A program made the translations under genes and the position numbers. DNA of 64,000 nt from Opisthorchis felineus (taxonomy: Eukaryota; Platyhelminthes; Trematoda; Opisthorchiida; Opisthorchiidae), in contig SJOL01009709.1 of the NCBI GenBank assembly GCA_004794785.1, positions 672,116 to 736,115 of the forward strand, in the 5' to 3' direction. The notes beneath the pieces were generated by a model. The model worked only from the letters and a program-made list of their open reading frames with translations, searched no databases and had not been told where the DNA came from. Of the stretch, positions 1-10,940 are shown piece after piece. Position 1 is the stretch's first letter. Each line of letters starts with the position of its first letter.

Positions 1-14
1 TATATATATATATA
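1..14. repeat. (TA)n microsatellite at window edge
   Basis: Seven TA units open the window. The array probably continues to the left, outside the window. Confidence 0.8.
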
Positions 15-959
15 GTGTTTCCGCTTGTTAGCTTGGCACCAAATTATCGGGTACCAGTGTGTCGAATAAATCATGGAATTGGTGTTGTAAATGCTGCTTA
101 TGATCATTACATGTTGCGCGAGAAATAACCAAATCTAATGTGCAATCACACATCAAATTGTAGATAGGTAGATAGATGATTAGTTGGTGGAAACCTGTCG
201 TATTTATTTTTATGATGATGAAGTTTTTTTAACCCTAGTTATGACGCGCACCTTCATACGGTCGTTTTCAGAGGCTTCGTGAAACTAGGTAAATTATATT
301 GAACTATTCAGGCTGGTTAATCCGGTGCGTTGTATGGGTCAGGTGGACAGCGATCTTTTAATCACGTGGTTCTCGTCTACGGTTACAAAACAAAGTGACA
401 GATGCATAGTAATTATTCGGACCAGCTGACTAATAGCACACCGCATATTATTTCCTGGATGTCGAAAAAATGTTGGCAAAGTATGGTTTTCCTCAGGAGC
501 GCAACTACTGCGGATGTAAGTCTTTCGTTGCGCGATGATGAAACTCTCTTTTGGGAGTGAAAAAAGTTCTTCGGAAACTCTATTCTCTGAAGGGCTACAG
601 GCTGGCGAAACAATTATCATGGAAAAAACGGCGTTTTTATGTGGTTGGTTTCGGCCAAGGGTATCGCATTAGGGATGGCCTTCTGCAATCTGCGATTCAG
701 TCATTTCGGTTTATGATCTCGTATTCCGCCTGACAGATGCCTCATCCTACGACCAACACATAGTCTCCGCCACGAGCAAACGGAAGATTGTACGCAAGAT
801 AGGTGACTGGCATTTTCATCCTCCAGCTGGAAAATGGCAACAGAGCTGAAACTAAAAATCATATACAAAATGGCAGCCCTACAGATTGAAACAATGTAAT
901 TCCGATATCCTCATGATATCTCCGCAAGAACTGATTCCCTATGAAATATCAGGTTGTTG
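15..959. other. No recognised feature
   Basis: Only short open frames on both strands, none with a recognisable motif or a convincing acceptor and donor pair. A short GATA-rich stretch lies near 165-180. Confidence 0.5.
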
Positions 960-1190
960 TGAGCAATTTTTTCGCTGATAATGGGTTTTGTTTTAGATAC
1001 TTCGCATCGTTTTGGCTGTATATCGTTCAAGATTTTTTGATCGAGATTCGGTCCTGTAAGTGAAGTCAATGTATACTGAAAGACTGAGAGGCACTTTACA
1101 GCTGTTTCAATTTTATTAGGAATCATCAGCAATGCGAATCTCACAAAACTCTAGGGGGTTTCGAACCCGCGAACTCTCGGCTAGTAGTCT
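960..1190 (-). repeat. Interspersed repeat R1, copy 1 (possible tRNA-derived SINE)
   Basis: On the minus strand this copy reads GGGTTCGAAACCCC, then a GTTTTGTGAGATTCGCATTG block, then GCTGATGATTCCTAAT and an ACAGCTGTA block. The same blocks in the same order occur on the minus strand near 19340-19465, so it is a dispersed repeat. GGTTCGAAACC fits an RNA polymerase III box B, which suggests a tRNA-derived SINE, but no convincing box A was found. Borders are approximate, and the link to a named family is inference. Confidence 0.5.
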
Positions 1191-4100
1191 GAACACTTGT
1201 CGTTCAAGATAGCTGTTGTGCGTAAACATTTGTTTTAGGAGAGGTTGAGGAGAGCATACCTTCACTATCTGCTTTTTAAAACACCTTGTTTGATTTTTCC
1301 TCTCGCTAATTGAAAAAGGCTTATTCGCACAGATGTACCAACTCGTCAAAGTCGGTTTTTTCTTTGTAAAGTTGCATCCTCTTGTCTCATGACGCTGAAA
1401 TGCAAAAGGTTTAACGAGTTTGATGGCTGGTACACTCAGGGTGTCCTCGTTGAAGATTGGTATGATCGTGGCGGAGCAAAATTAGCCAGTATAAGTTCTT
1501 CGGTTCCACTTTTCCGAACCACTGGAGCAGGTTAGGTATGAAGGTTGATCCCACCTTTAAATGGGGGCAGGAACCAAAGGGCCTGCGGATATTCAGTAGG
1601 ACAACGACGATCTCAGCCAATGACGGAGGGTTCCCATTCATTGACCACGGAAGAAGAATAGTAAAACTATATTGGATGCTTCTTGGGAGACGCCATTTGG
1701 ATTGCTATTCGAAGTGTCCTATCCAACATTCCATCCATGTATATAGGTTGTTCACGAGTTGACTATTCCATGACGGGTTCCAGAGAACCGAACTCCAGAA
1801 TAACTTGGAAAAGTTTTAGGAAGTTGCTCGACGTGGTTTCTTAGCATCTTGAATCCACCAAGTTTCTGTCTTTTGTGTGGCCTCATTTGAGTCTCTGAGT
1901 ATATTGTTCACGTAGTTGTATTTGCTACCACTCGGAACGCATAGGTGGGTTTCTATTATCTCAAGTGAGCGAGAAGTGATTTCTTTCCTACTATTCTCTC
2001 GCATGACTATCACAAGCCGCGGTGCCTAATTGCTGCGCCCTATCGCAAACGTGCAACCAATGGTCATCATAGCTTTGGGTAAAGGGGCCGACAGAATCGA
2101 CGCAACTTCAGGTGCATGTCATTGTGCCACTTTAAGTTTAGTAATGCCCATTTGTTATCAAGTTGACCTATGCATTCCAGTACGGTCGACAGTCTTGAAC
2201 ACAGTCTGTTCGGTAACAATTGACTGCCACGTGGCCACTCTGCTTCTGTGGTTGACTAGGAGATGGTGAGCGCGAATTAACGCGCTTGGATTTGCACGGT
2301 TGTCGGTATGGCAGTAGTTGTCATCCTTCAGCATCGTTACTCTGAATGGCTACAGAATGTCAGTCAGCTGTGTCATTGTCTGGATTGAGTCTGCCAATCG
2401 GAGCATGCTTGTCCTAGGCGAATACCAGACTGCCTGTGCCGAGTGCCCATAAGACGGATCTTTCTCATCACCATGACTGCACTTGATTGAAGCGTATGCG
2501 ACCACAAAAAAATAGTCTCTATTCCTATGTATCTTTGAGAATCTAAAGACAAGGTCAGATTATGAGGCACAAATCCGCTGTTAATCGGAAACCAATGAAA
2601 TTGTGCGGGGTTAGCCGAAATGCTTAACGCAAATCATACCACGATCAGGTCTGTAACTTCTGCTCCGCAAAACAGTTGTTTGTGCAATTTTCTTCGAAGT
2701 TTGTAGTGTAACTTGTGTATGTACTTCGTTTGTCTACTCCGCGATATATGGTACACTTCAAGCCCAGTGATTCAAGAGTCCGTGCCATGGCTAATTGTTG
2801 ATATGCCCACATCAATGTTCGCGCATTTCAAGGCTGTAATTTGAGTGCAACGTGGAGACCTAGAATGGGGTTTGCAGTCGGTGTCAGACGTTGTGAGGGC
2901 TTCAATGACGTAAAGGGGCGTAGATCGACTATTAATTGTGCAGCACTGATCAAAACTCCGACCTGTTTGAGAGTTGGTCGGACGCAATGGAGGGGACAGA
3001 CTAAGGTCAACCAAAACATATAAGTGATTGTAAATTTGGGTAGGAGGGAGTGTTATCTGACAGCGTCTGCGCCGCCAATACGGTCCAGTGAGATCTGGTG
3101 TAGAGGCTAAAGTTGGGATTCTATTTCATGTTTTTGCTTTGGACAACTTGCTTACCCGACGCGTAAACGATGAAGATATTTGTCTTAGGGGAATCTTCGC
3201 GAATCATTTGGTCGACTAGTACTTGGTGCTCAAGACCGGAATATTGGTCTTCACTATCGATTGAGCGCTTGCGCTTCTGGTCTTACGCTTTTCAAATGGA
3301 GGCAACTATCCTGGACGCCCGGTGTACTCTAGTCTCATGTTCGCCGGTCAGCTGCAGTGGTTCAGCACTGTCGTCTCTAAGCCACGTCGTAAACTGCCTA
3401 CTGCGTCGTAGTGAATGGTTTAGCCACTTCTCCGAGATGGGCATCCATTTGACTATCAGTCCGGACCTCTCCTTTGCCCTACTCCGGAAGAAACAATCAC
3501 GAGAAGGCAGTGGATAGGAATTAACAGAGGCTGTGCTGTCACGTAGCTTTTGGGTACATCTCGGGAGGAGTATAGGGTGGATACATCCGTTTGCCATAAT
3601 ACATACTCCTGATGGTGTCTGGAATTTGGATTTACTATTTTCGTTTGTATCTGATTACGTAGTTTGTAATGATACCTGTGATTTGGCGTTTCCTTGTTCA
3701 TAAAATAGGAAGCACATTAATTGTTCTTTGTGTGGTTTTGGCAAACAGTGGCCTCGTCATACAACCTGTCGCGGCTGTCCACCGTATCAGATAATATGTA
3801 TACTGGTTTTTATTGTCTCACTACATGCGGCGGATTCAATGTTTACCGCTTGCTTTGTGTACTACTGCGTGCGTTTTAGACCCTACTACATTCGGAAATA
3901 TGTGGCAATCCATGTTCCAAAAACGAGCCCGATATAGTTTTAGTATTTTTGTGGAAATCCGCCCCAACATTTGCGTGCCACGAATCCCCGTCAACCACCA
4001 GTCCAAACAGTTCCGTTACCATTATGGTTCAGAAGGATAGGACTTAAATGATATGCCAAAATGAGGTTTGATGTGTGTAACGCCTCGTCTGAAATTAACA

Positions 4101-4206
4101 TTCACTCTCTAGTTTGTCGGGAATCCAGGTTGAATCGCAGTGGTGATTCAAACATTCTAGTGGCTTAACCATCTGTTCATCCTACATGCTCGTTTTCCTT
4201 ACTCAG
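1191..4206. other. No recognised feature
   Basis: About 3 kb of unique-looking AT/GC-balanced sequence. Open frames on both strands near 3170-3600 reach 100-115 codons, but they overlap each other in opposite directions and show no motif. Confidence 0.4.
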
Positions 4207-4389
4207 CCTGCGAAATACAGGAGTTCCCGTCACTTTTCACCCGTGCGCAATGTTCTATCGAACGAAGGAAATCCTCGTCTCGCATACGCGTCACCAGCTT
4301 CTGGGCCTAGCTCTCGCCACGTTCCTTCTGCTCAACGAGAGGAGGTTGCCGATCTCTCCAGATCAGTTGCTACGATCCATCTTTCTAAA
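4207..4389 (+). CDS. Candidate internal exon of an unidentified gene
   Basis: A pyrimidine-rich stretch ending TTTTCCTTACTCAG is followed by 61 open codons and an AAA|GTGAGT donor. The exon would start and end in phase 0. The translation is Ser/Arg/Pro-rich, with a middle like SPASGPSSRHVPSAQREEV, so it would be a disordered segment and carries no domain signature. The next candidate exon downstream (12724) also begins in phase 0, so both could belong to one + strand gene with an intron full of mobile elements. Function is unknown, and the exon may be fortuitous. Confidence 0.4.
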
Positions 4390-5621
4390 GTGAGTTGAAA
4401 GTTGATCTTCTGCAGGCTTTTTTAGATTCATGTAAGCGTTGGTCTATTGTATTGTATCGTATTAGACTGCTGTTGTCTTCTACGTCTAAACCAGAATAAT
4501 ATGTATTTCTCTCAAACCGAGAAATCATCATCAGCTGTAAGATCCGCATACTTGCCGTACAGTGGTTCTAGCTGCCACAGTTTTGTTCAGTACCGTTGTG
4601 TTCATTGATCATAGCGAGACTACTGGGTGATTTACTGGTGGTATTCTGTGGGGCAAATACATTTCCTTGAATGCACTGGGTTCCGATTCTGGACTTTTAG
4701 ACTAACCTTAATAGAGCTGGTATCTCCTAGTATTGTAAAAGATGTCGTTCAGTTTGTAGCTGGAGACTCATGGACGAGTGTCGGTCTCAGTCCACCATAA
4801 TGTGATATGTCGTTAATGTTTGGTTATCTATGAGACTTCTGGCAATATCGGAGTAGCTGTATAGCAACCTTTCATAGGTCCGAGAAATTAGTTTGGTCCC
4901 CTTCCTAATCAGTGTGCCTGTTTCTAACGACCGCAGCAACATTCGAAATGGACTCGCCGGTCAGCAATGGATAAACAACTGGACACCTACACACAGTTGG
5001 TAAACAACAATAAGTTTGCGCCGAGCCGAATAAGCTACTACATACAACCTCATTGCATTGATAGAGACTCGAAGGAATAAGCAAACAAGCAGGGTTTTTT
5101 TGCTACCAGCCAGCCTAAGCATAACATAACACAAGATAAAAGTAATGACAGTAATAATGTGTTGATAGAGAAAGGTAGGTCATTATAATCCCTCTGTCAG
5201 CCGTTCTCCTGTCGATGTGTTTCGTTAAAGTTCATCCGATGCGTTTGGATTGAATGACTGTTTAGCGGTTTAGCTACTTCTTTCATTGCCACATGTTATG
5301 TATCTGTACGGGCACGACCAACGACTATACGTGACTTGAGAACGAGCGCACAAATCTCCAACTATGACGCGAGCCCAACCACTCCTAGCGCAGAGAGAGA
5401 AGAAGACCGGACCTTCAGAGGAGGGCTTTTACTGCCTCAACCAAAGGCGAAGTACAGCGGGAGCACCGTTGAATATATATATTTTGAGTGACCTCGGGGA
5501 ACAATAAATTCGTTAGCGCACACAAAGTCCAACTGGCCAATAGGAAAGAAGCGCGGTCTTTTTGGATTGAGGTGCAACATGGCGGAAAGGGGGCGAAATT
5601 TAAAAATTTAAATTTTTAGAA
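4390..5621. other. No recognised feature
   Basis: No coding block. An AT-rich imperfect palindrome made of AAATTT blocks lies at about 5597-5620, immediately left of the Penelope fragment. Confidence 0.4.
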
Positions 5622-6121
5622 ATGAAAATTGGCAATAACTTGGAAAATAAACGGTTTTTGGGGATGCTGATATCCCCAACAGCCCTGTACAGACAAACAA
5701 ACGGAGTAGTTATAAGTTTCTCAGTTGTATCAACTGTGGTGAATATTTTCATCGGACATTTAGAGAGACCGATGATGAGTCAGTTCCCACACTCGCCAAG
5801 TATTTGGTAGTGATGTGAATGACACTTGTGATTGTGCAGCGAGAATTTTCAGGCGACTTGCCACATTTCCTGAACGCTTTGGAATGGTTTATGCTTTACT
5901 TGTTAATTTGAACCGTCCCCTTGGCTTTCTGGACTGCGGTTAGATCTAAAGAATCAGGTTTTGATGTGACTTTCTATAGCAAACCGACTCACTCTGGATG
6001 ATACCCTAATTATTTTTCATACCATCCTTCGAGCATGAATGGAACCGTGGTAAGCTCACTTATACTTTCCAATGAGGCCTCCAAAGTCACTGAGGTTAAT
6101 AATATCAGGAATATCCGGATC
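5622..6121 (+). mobile_element. Penelope-like element 1, RT palm and thumb fragment (degenerate)
   Basis: Broken reverse-transcriptase frames in the order expected for a Penelope-like element. A motif-B-like YRQTNGV lies near 5686-5709, followed by NIFIGHLER. After a frameshift comes VFGSDVNDT near 5803-5830, a decayed form of the PLE motif-C block FGRYVDDT. Then come GFLDC and YSKPTHSG with NYFSYHP and NGTVVSSL near 5934-6120, which are typical of the PLE thumb. Stops and shifts make it a pseudogene. It breaks off where LINE sequence starts; the missing 3' part, including the GIY-YIG region, resumes after the LINE at about 7966. The left end is also truncated, with no N-terminal region recognised. 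Confidence 0.75.
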
Positions 6122-7965
6122 TAAAACCGCCACCTTGACTAGGTGGCCAGGATTGAGTGCTGCAATGCTCTCATGGGCTACATTGGCTGGAACTTCGTTC
6201 TACGAGGTGCAACCATGTCAGGAAGGCCAAAGGGGAGCAGTCAGACCACGAGCACTGATACCTCATAATACGAGGGAGTCTGGGGGTAAAGTACTGTGTC
6301 CTGCGATGGGAGTGCAAGGGCAGTAAGGTGTTCCCTGCAGGCTACCAGCATGTCCACATTCGTGGAAGCAGCGATGATATCTTCCCTCGAGGAAGGACGG
6401 GTTAGGAAAGGTCGTGCTTAAAAACCACATGCTCCGATCGCCCAACGGCTGACCGTGGCCGTCGGCGCATTATTCAATATAGTCGAAGTAATTTTAAAAT
6501 CAAGAGTCTGGTGCTGCCCCAAAAGCATATGCTGTGCTCAGCCGCATTAGGAACGGGACAGCAATGGCTTACTCCCTGCGTCCTCGGGCCGCCTGCAGCT
6601 AAGTGGATCAGGCTATTGAGTCGTCGGCTACGGGGAGAGTCCTCAAAGTAAACCCCACTGCCCGATTCCTCGCGGATCTGACTTTTAAGTCAGAGGCTTG
6701 GAGGAGGGTCTTCTAACAAAACGTTACACCCTCCTACTGCCTTGTGTGTCAGACTTTTGAGTCAAAGGATCAATATGGAGTACCTCAGCCAAATCCCCTT
6801 CCTCGGCCTTGGCAACCGGGAATTATTATTTGCTCGCACAGGTCTTTGTTCATCGATGTTCTTCCCAAATCCCTTCCCACCATACAAGCGAACGTTGCTG
6901 GGCCTTTGGCTGTCTGTTATCTGATAGATGTGCCTCATGCTCCCCGCCGGCTATCAACAATAAACAAAATAAAACCTTGCTAAATCCACGAGATACTTTC
7001 AACATAGGAGCTTTTAACATCCATCTCTATGTCAAATTTGCAAACGGTCATGCTCCCTGAAAACTTATACTCCCTTAAAACTGATGTATGCTGTGTCTCC
7101 GAAACACGCATGCAAGACACAGGCGCGGTTATGCATCCCAAAACGCTGAGAGCGAACTCAGCTCTCTTATATTTCACTTTCGGAGTGTCCGATGATCCAG
7201 AAACGACGACTCTTGGTATATATGGTCCGGGAGTTGCACTGACCCGCAGAGCTGAACGCGCTTTGCTGGATTGGGTTCCAGCGAACAGTCGTCTTTGGGC
7301 CGTTTGGTTATTTAGCTCAATGCCTCTCGACTTAAAAAATGGTGCCTGTTTGTAGTGTCGGCTTATGCCCCAACGGACTGCAGTTCTGAAGCTGAGAAGG
7401 ATACTTTCTATCAAGAGTTATCCGGGCTCGTTCGTTAAGCGATAATCACCGAGATTGTGATCCTTGCGGGCGATATGAATGCCCAAGTCGGTCGTCTGAG
7501 CTTCTTGGAATCACATTTGGGCAGTCGATTCGGAGTCTATGCTCGTCGCACGGACAACGGACAGCGACCCCAGTTGTGTGCTGATCATGAACTGTTTATA
7601 GCCATTACGAACTTTCAGCCTAAACGTTCGCATATGGGCGAACGGAATACAACCTCAGTCGGCCGTCAGAAGAATAAATAAAATACGAAATTTTCACACT
7701 GAAATGTGAGAGGGCGCCAGGATCAGATGGTCTGTATCCAACCCTCTTCAAAGAAGGCGGACAATCCCTCTCTACCCATCTGACAAAACTCATTGGTGCA
7801 ACATGAAGTGAGTGCCTGGAGAATGGGGCACATCGACAGTTATTTCTTTCTTCGAAAACGGTACTCGGATGCTGTGTGAAAACCACCATGGCATCAGGCC
7901 ACCCATCTCTTCAAATCGTTGGCGAACGAAGCTATGGCAGCTGTAGCCACTTCAGCATGTCCGCG
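6122..7965 (+). mobile_element. LINE family 1, degenerate copy inside Penelope-like element 1
   Basis: This copy has the 5' UTR and the start of the ORF in the same order as the intact element at 43.2-47.1 kb. Shared 5' UTR blocks include TGGCTGGAACTTCGTTC and TCCGATCGCCCAACGG, followed by about 70-bp imperfect monomers (6600-6790). The endonuclease is in two frames: DVCCVSETRMQD, then GIYGPGVAL, then after a frameshift VILAGDMNAQVGRLS near 7450-7500 and a DNGQRPQLCADHELF block. RT sequence begins near 7700 with APGSDGLYPTLF but stops by about 7965, so the RT core and 3' end are missing. It is flanked on both sides by pieces of one Penelope element, which points to insertion followed by 3' deletion. 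Confidence 0.85.
7029..7681 (+). pseudogene. Broken LINE endonuclease domain (APE type)
   Basis: Two overlapping frames together cover the apurinic-endonuclease-like domain of LINE family 1: 7029-7355 carries the SETR catalytic Glu motif and the YG.GVAL block, and 7457-7681 carries the GDMNAQ motif. The two are out of register by a frameshift near 7350. The C-terminal Ser-Asp-His block is absent because the copy jumps from the NFQPKRSH region to RT sequence near 7680. No activity is expected. Confidence 0.8.
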
Positions 7966-8440
7966 GTTCTTATAGATGATGATGATGAGGAATATACTGC
8001 ATCGGATTAACTATTCTATATGCTTCATTGAGAGGGCTCCCGACTGGTCTCAGGCAGCACGAAATTCAGCAACCTCTATCATCTCATCTACAGTTCAGCT
8101 CCCTTACCACGCACAAACTGCTATGCGAATTCGTGCCGTTTTGTCTGAATTTTACATACGCACAAGACCTTTTACAATAACTTGGTACAGCCTAAAGATT
8201 CCACCAAACTGCATACATAATATCAGTTGTGGGGACTGTAGTGCCACCTACATAGGAGAGATAGACAGGCCACAGATTGCTCTTTGCGGAGAACAAAATA
8301 CGTACACGCTTTCCTCCCCCAAATCCCTCGCAATTCCAGAAGTTGGAGAAAGACTCGGCTATTGTTCTGTATGCATTGATGGAAAATGCTGGTTGTTTAC
8401 CATACCTCTCAGTTGTTTCCAACAATTTTCCGGGTGACTG
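7966..8440 (+). mobile_element. Penelope-like element 1, 3' part with GIY-YIG endonuclease remnant
   Basis: One open frame includes RAPDWSQAARNSATSII, then LPYHAQTAMRIRAVLSEF, then IPPNCIHNISCGDCSATYIG. The last block fits the GIY-YIG endonuclease of Penelope-like elements, with Cys residues (C-x5-C-x2-C) just before the YIG. It continues the thumb region that ends at 6121, so the LINE copy between them interrupts one element. Sequence after about 8440 is not recognised. A short GAT repeat lies at the left border (about 7975-7990). Confidence 0.7.
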
Positions 8441-8799
8441 AAAACACCTACGGATCGTATTTTCGGAAATTATCAAGTGAATACGTTCGATTGGCGAGAC
8501 TGAATGCAAGCTAGGAGAACATTAGATGCATAAAGCACAACATAATTTCCACATCTGTGGTTGTCAAGCCTCCCGATACGTCTCTCGCTTCTGCCAGTGG
8601 TCGGTTTTCTCGGACATGGTTTATCCAACCACCCATCATTTATCTGATATCCGCCACAACGCATGTCGTCTCAACCCCGATCTTCAGCCTGCACTCATCC
8701 GCGGATTTCGAATTACTTAGCACTAAAGCAGTGGAAGTAAAATTGGCTCAATGTCAATAATGCAAAGACACAAATACGTAAGTTCAGAAGGCTAGTTTC
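8441..8799. other. Spacer between two Penelope-like copies
   Basis: No motif recognised. It could hold decayed terminal repeats of either element, but no clear direct repeat was seen across it. Confidence 0.35.
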
Positions 8800-10713
8800 C
8801 CCGACCTGTTGTAGTAAATCGGTAGGAAAGATTAAGCCGTTTGCTAGCTACTGCAGCGTAGTCGATTTATCAGATCGATCCTTAACTGTGGATGAGCGTT
8901 GTCTATTAGAGGAGAGGTTGAATTTCGCAGTGAGAGAGTCATAAGAACAGGAGAGATGGTCCCTAGTGTTGAATTCGTGTTTCGGGAAATTCCTTCAATG
9001 GAAGCGGAGAAATTACTAGCGGAGTTTGGCACAGTCCTGAAGTTTCAACAATCGCGTCCTTCAAATTTTGCACCAGCAAAGCGAATAGCTTTAAACACGT
9101 GCATATTATCTTAATCACAAAGGCAGTCAAGGGTAAGGCCAGGTTTTCATGAATAAAGGTGACTATTTGCAGAAAGTTAGGCAACACTAAGCCGATGGAC
9201 CTTACCGACAAATTAGCAGCGGGACCACTATGTCAACAATGAGTAGGAGCGATTTTGAAGTTGGGAGGCGTTTAAGATTGGCGATAAATCATCTGGAACA
9301 AGGCAAATGGTGTCGATTGTATCCATAAAGTGCAATCTAACCACGACTTTATGTGCTACCTAAAATTCACAAGGTAAATGTCCCCACAAGACCAATAGTG
9401 GAGGGCATAGTTTCACCACCACGTGAGCTGACCAGATTTCTCGCAGATATTCTAAAACTACTTGCGGACAAGTCATCCACACATGCAAAATTCGTATAAT
9501 TTTGCTTTAAAAAGTAGCTAAGTTTCCGTTGGAGCCAGACAAACTTGTCGTTAGTTCTCGTTCAGTGTATACAAATGTTCGTAAGTTGGACGTTCTCGAA
9601 GTATCAAGGTGGTTGTTACTGAAAGACACATCTACACAAGAATGAACGCAACTCTGCGTAACCTAAATAATCGACGACAACAAAATATGCTTAAGCCTCG
9701 GTTACTTTTCTTAGACTCAATTATGTACTCTCAAGTACGTTGTCTGACGATTGGGTTCCCGATTCTCGCCGATATGTATTTGGAAGATTTCGAACAGAAA
9801 GCTTTAGCCAGATTCAGGTGTCCACCGAGGCTTTTCGGGCGTTAGGTAGGTGACACGTTCATTGTGATGAAGCGTGATAAGGTTAACGAATTCTGTCAAT
9901 ATCTTAACACTCCGTATCCCCACACTTAGTTTAGCCTGGAGCTAGACTCCATATCAGATACACTGCCTTTCATTGACTGCATGACACACAGGAGTGGTGG
10001 GAAGTTAGAAATTACTGGTTACCAGAAATCAATAGACATTGTGCGGTCTTAAGCTACTCATCACCACATCCGAAAGCAGTGTATGCTAGCTTAGTTTCAG
10101 CAATATTTAGTCTACTAAGAACACTGTACGGAGGGAGTCGACCGAACAACAGCACAAATTGAGATTTAAAAAAGTCTTCAAGACTGCAGATACCCCGTGG
10201 GTTTAATCAAACGGCATCTTAGACGGGTATTGACCCCAACAACAAGACCCAACAATGAGTGCATCGGAACAGCAGTTATCCCATACACTAGAAGGGTGTT
10301 GAATGCGGCTAACATCAGAGTAGCATTCCAGAAGGGGAAAGCTTTACGCTCAGTATTGGTTCGATTGAAGGATCGCCTCCCGGTTGATAGGACTAGGGAC
10401 CGTGAATACAAAATAAAATGTAGCGACCGCACGAACGTTTATATAGGTAGCAGCTAGGGAGCTGTATGCCAGAATCGGTGAGCATAAGCGGTGCATAAAC
10501 AGGCCACCCAGAAACGTAAAAATCTGGTGGTAGTTTAAGACTTGGCATTGGCAGGGCATGTACTGGACACTGGGTACAATAAGTTTAGAAAATGCCGAAA
10601 TTTTGGAACAAGGGTTACGATTCACACCCCAGCGGCTGGTTACCGCGGTGGTGGGGGTCCCCGAACATCCAAGCGTAAATGCAATAGAGGGCTTAGAACT
10701 GGCAAGTGTGTGA
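8800..10713 (+). mobile_element. Penelope-like element 2 (RT plus GIY-YIG), degenerate
   Basis: Nearly the full PLE order is present in broken frames. The N-terminal block is VDLSDRSLTVDERCLLEERL (about 8860-8920), followed by ITKAVKGKA near 9115. RT blocks are LPKIHK and PTRPIVEG (about 9355-9405), then YSQVRCL with ILADMYLEDFEQKAL (about 9725-9810), then FGR-stop-VGDTFIV, a decayed form of FGRYVDDT (about 9833-9865). FID and thumb remnants follow. The endonuclease block is LKDRLPVDRTRDREYKIKC then VYIGS (10365-10452). The C-terminus reads LRFTPQRLV, EHPSVNAIEGLELASV and ends in TGA at 10711-10713. The sequence differs clearly from element 1, so two PLE lineages lie in the same orientation. 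It cannot encode a functional protein. Confidence 0.85.
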
Positions 10714-10731
10714 TGAGTGCTTTTAGATCAG

Positions 10732-10929
10732 AACTCAAGATAGCTCGATGGCTGAAGCGTGAAATATCTAACCAGAAGGTCCATGGTTCGAACCCAACCT
10801 CAGCATCTCAACTGCTCCCGTTTAGGCTTGGGTAAACTGGCAGTATATCAGCCCTTGTGCTTCCTTCGGGTGGCATGTTAGCAAGGCACCGAAAAGGTGT
10901 TACAGTTTAACAGTTGTTATTGTTATTGG
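10732..10929 (+). mobile_element. tRNA-derived SINE with 11-bp target-site duplication (copy 1)
   Basis: The tRNA-like head has box A-like TAGCTCGATGGC and box B GGTTCGAACCC. The body contains TAGGCTTGGGTAAACTGGCA and GGCACCGAAAAGGTG. The 3' tail is a TTGTTATTG-type short repeat. Perfect 11-bp target duplications TTTTAGATCAG flank it at 10721-10731 and 10930-10940, which define its ends. It belongs to the same family as copies at 30494 and 47908 but is more diverged. It sits 18 bp after the Penelope stop codon. Confidence 0.9.
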
Positions 10930-10940
10930 TTTTAGATCAG

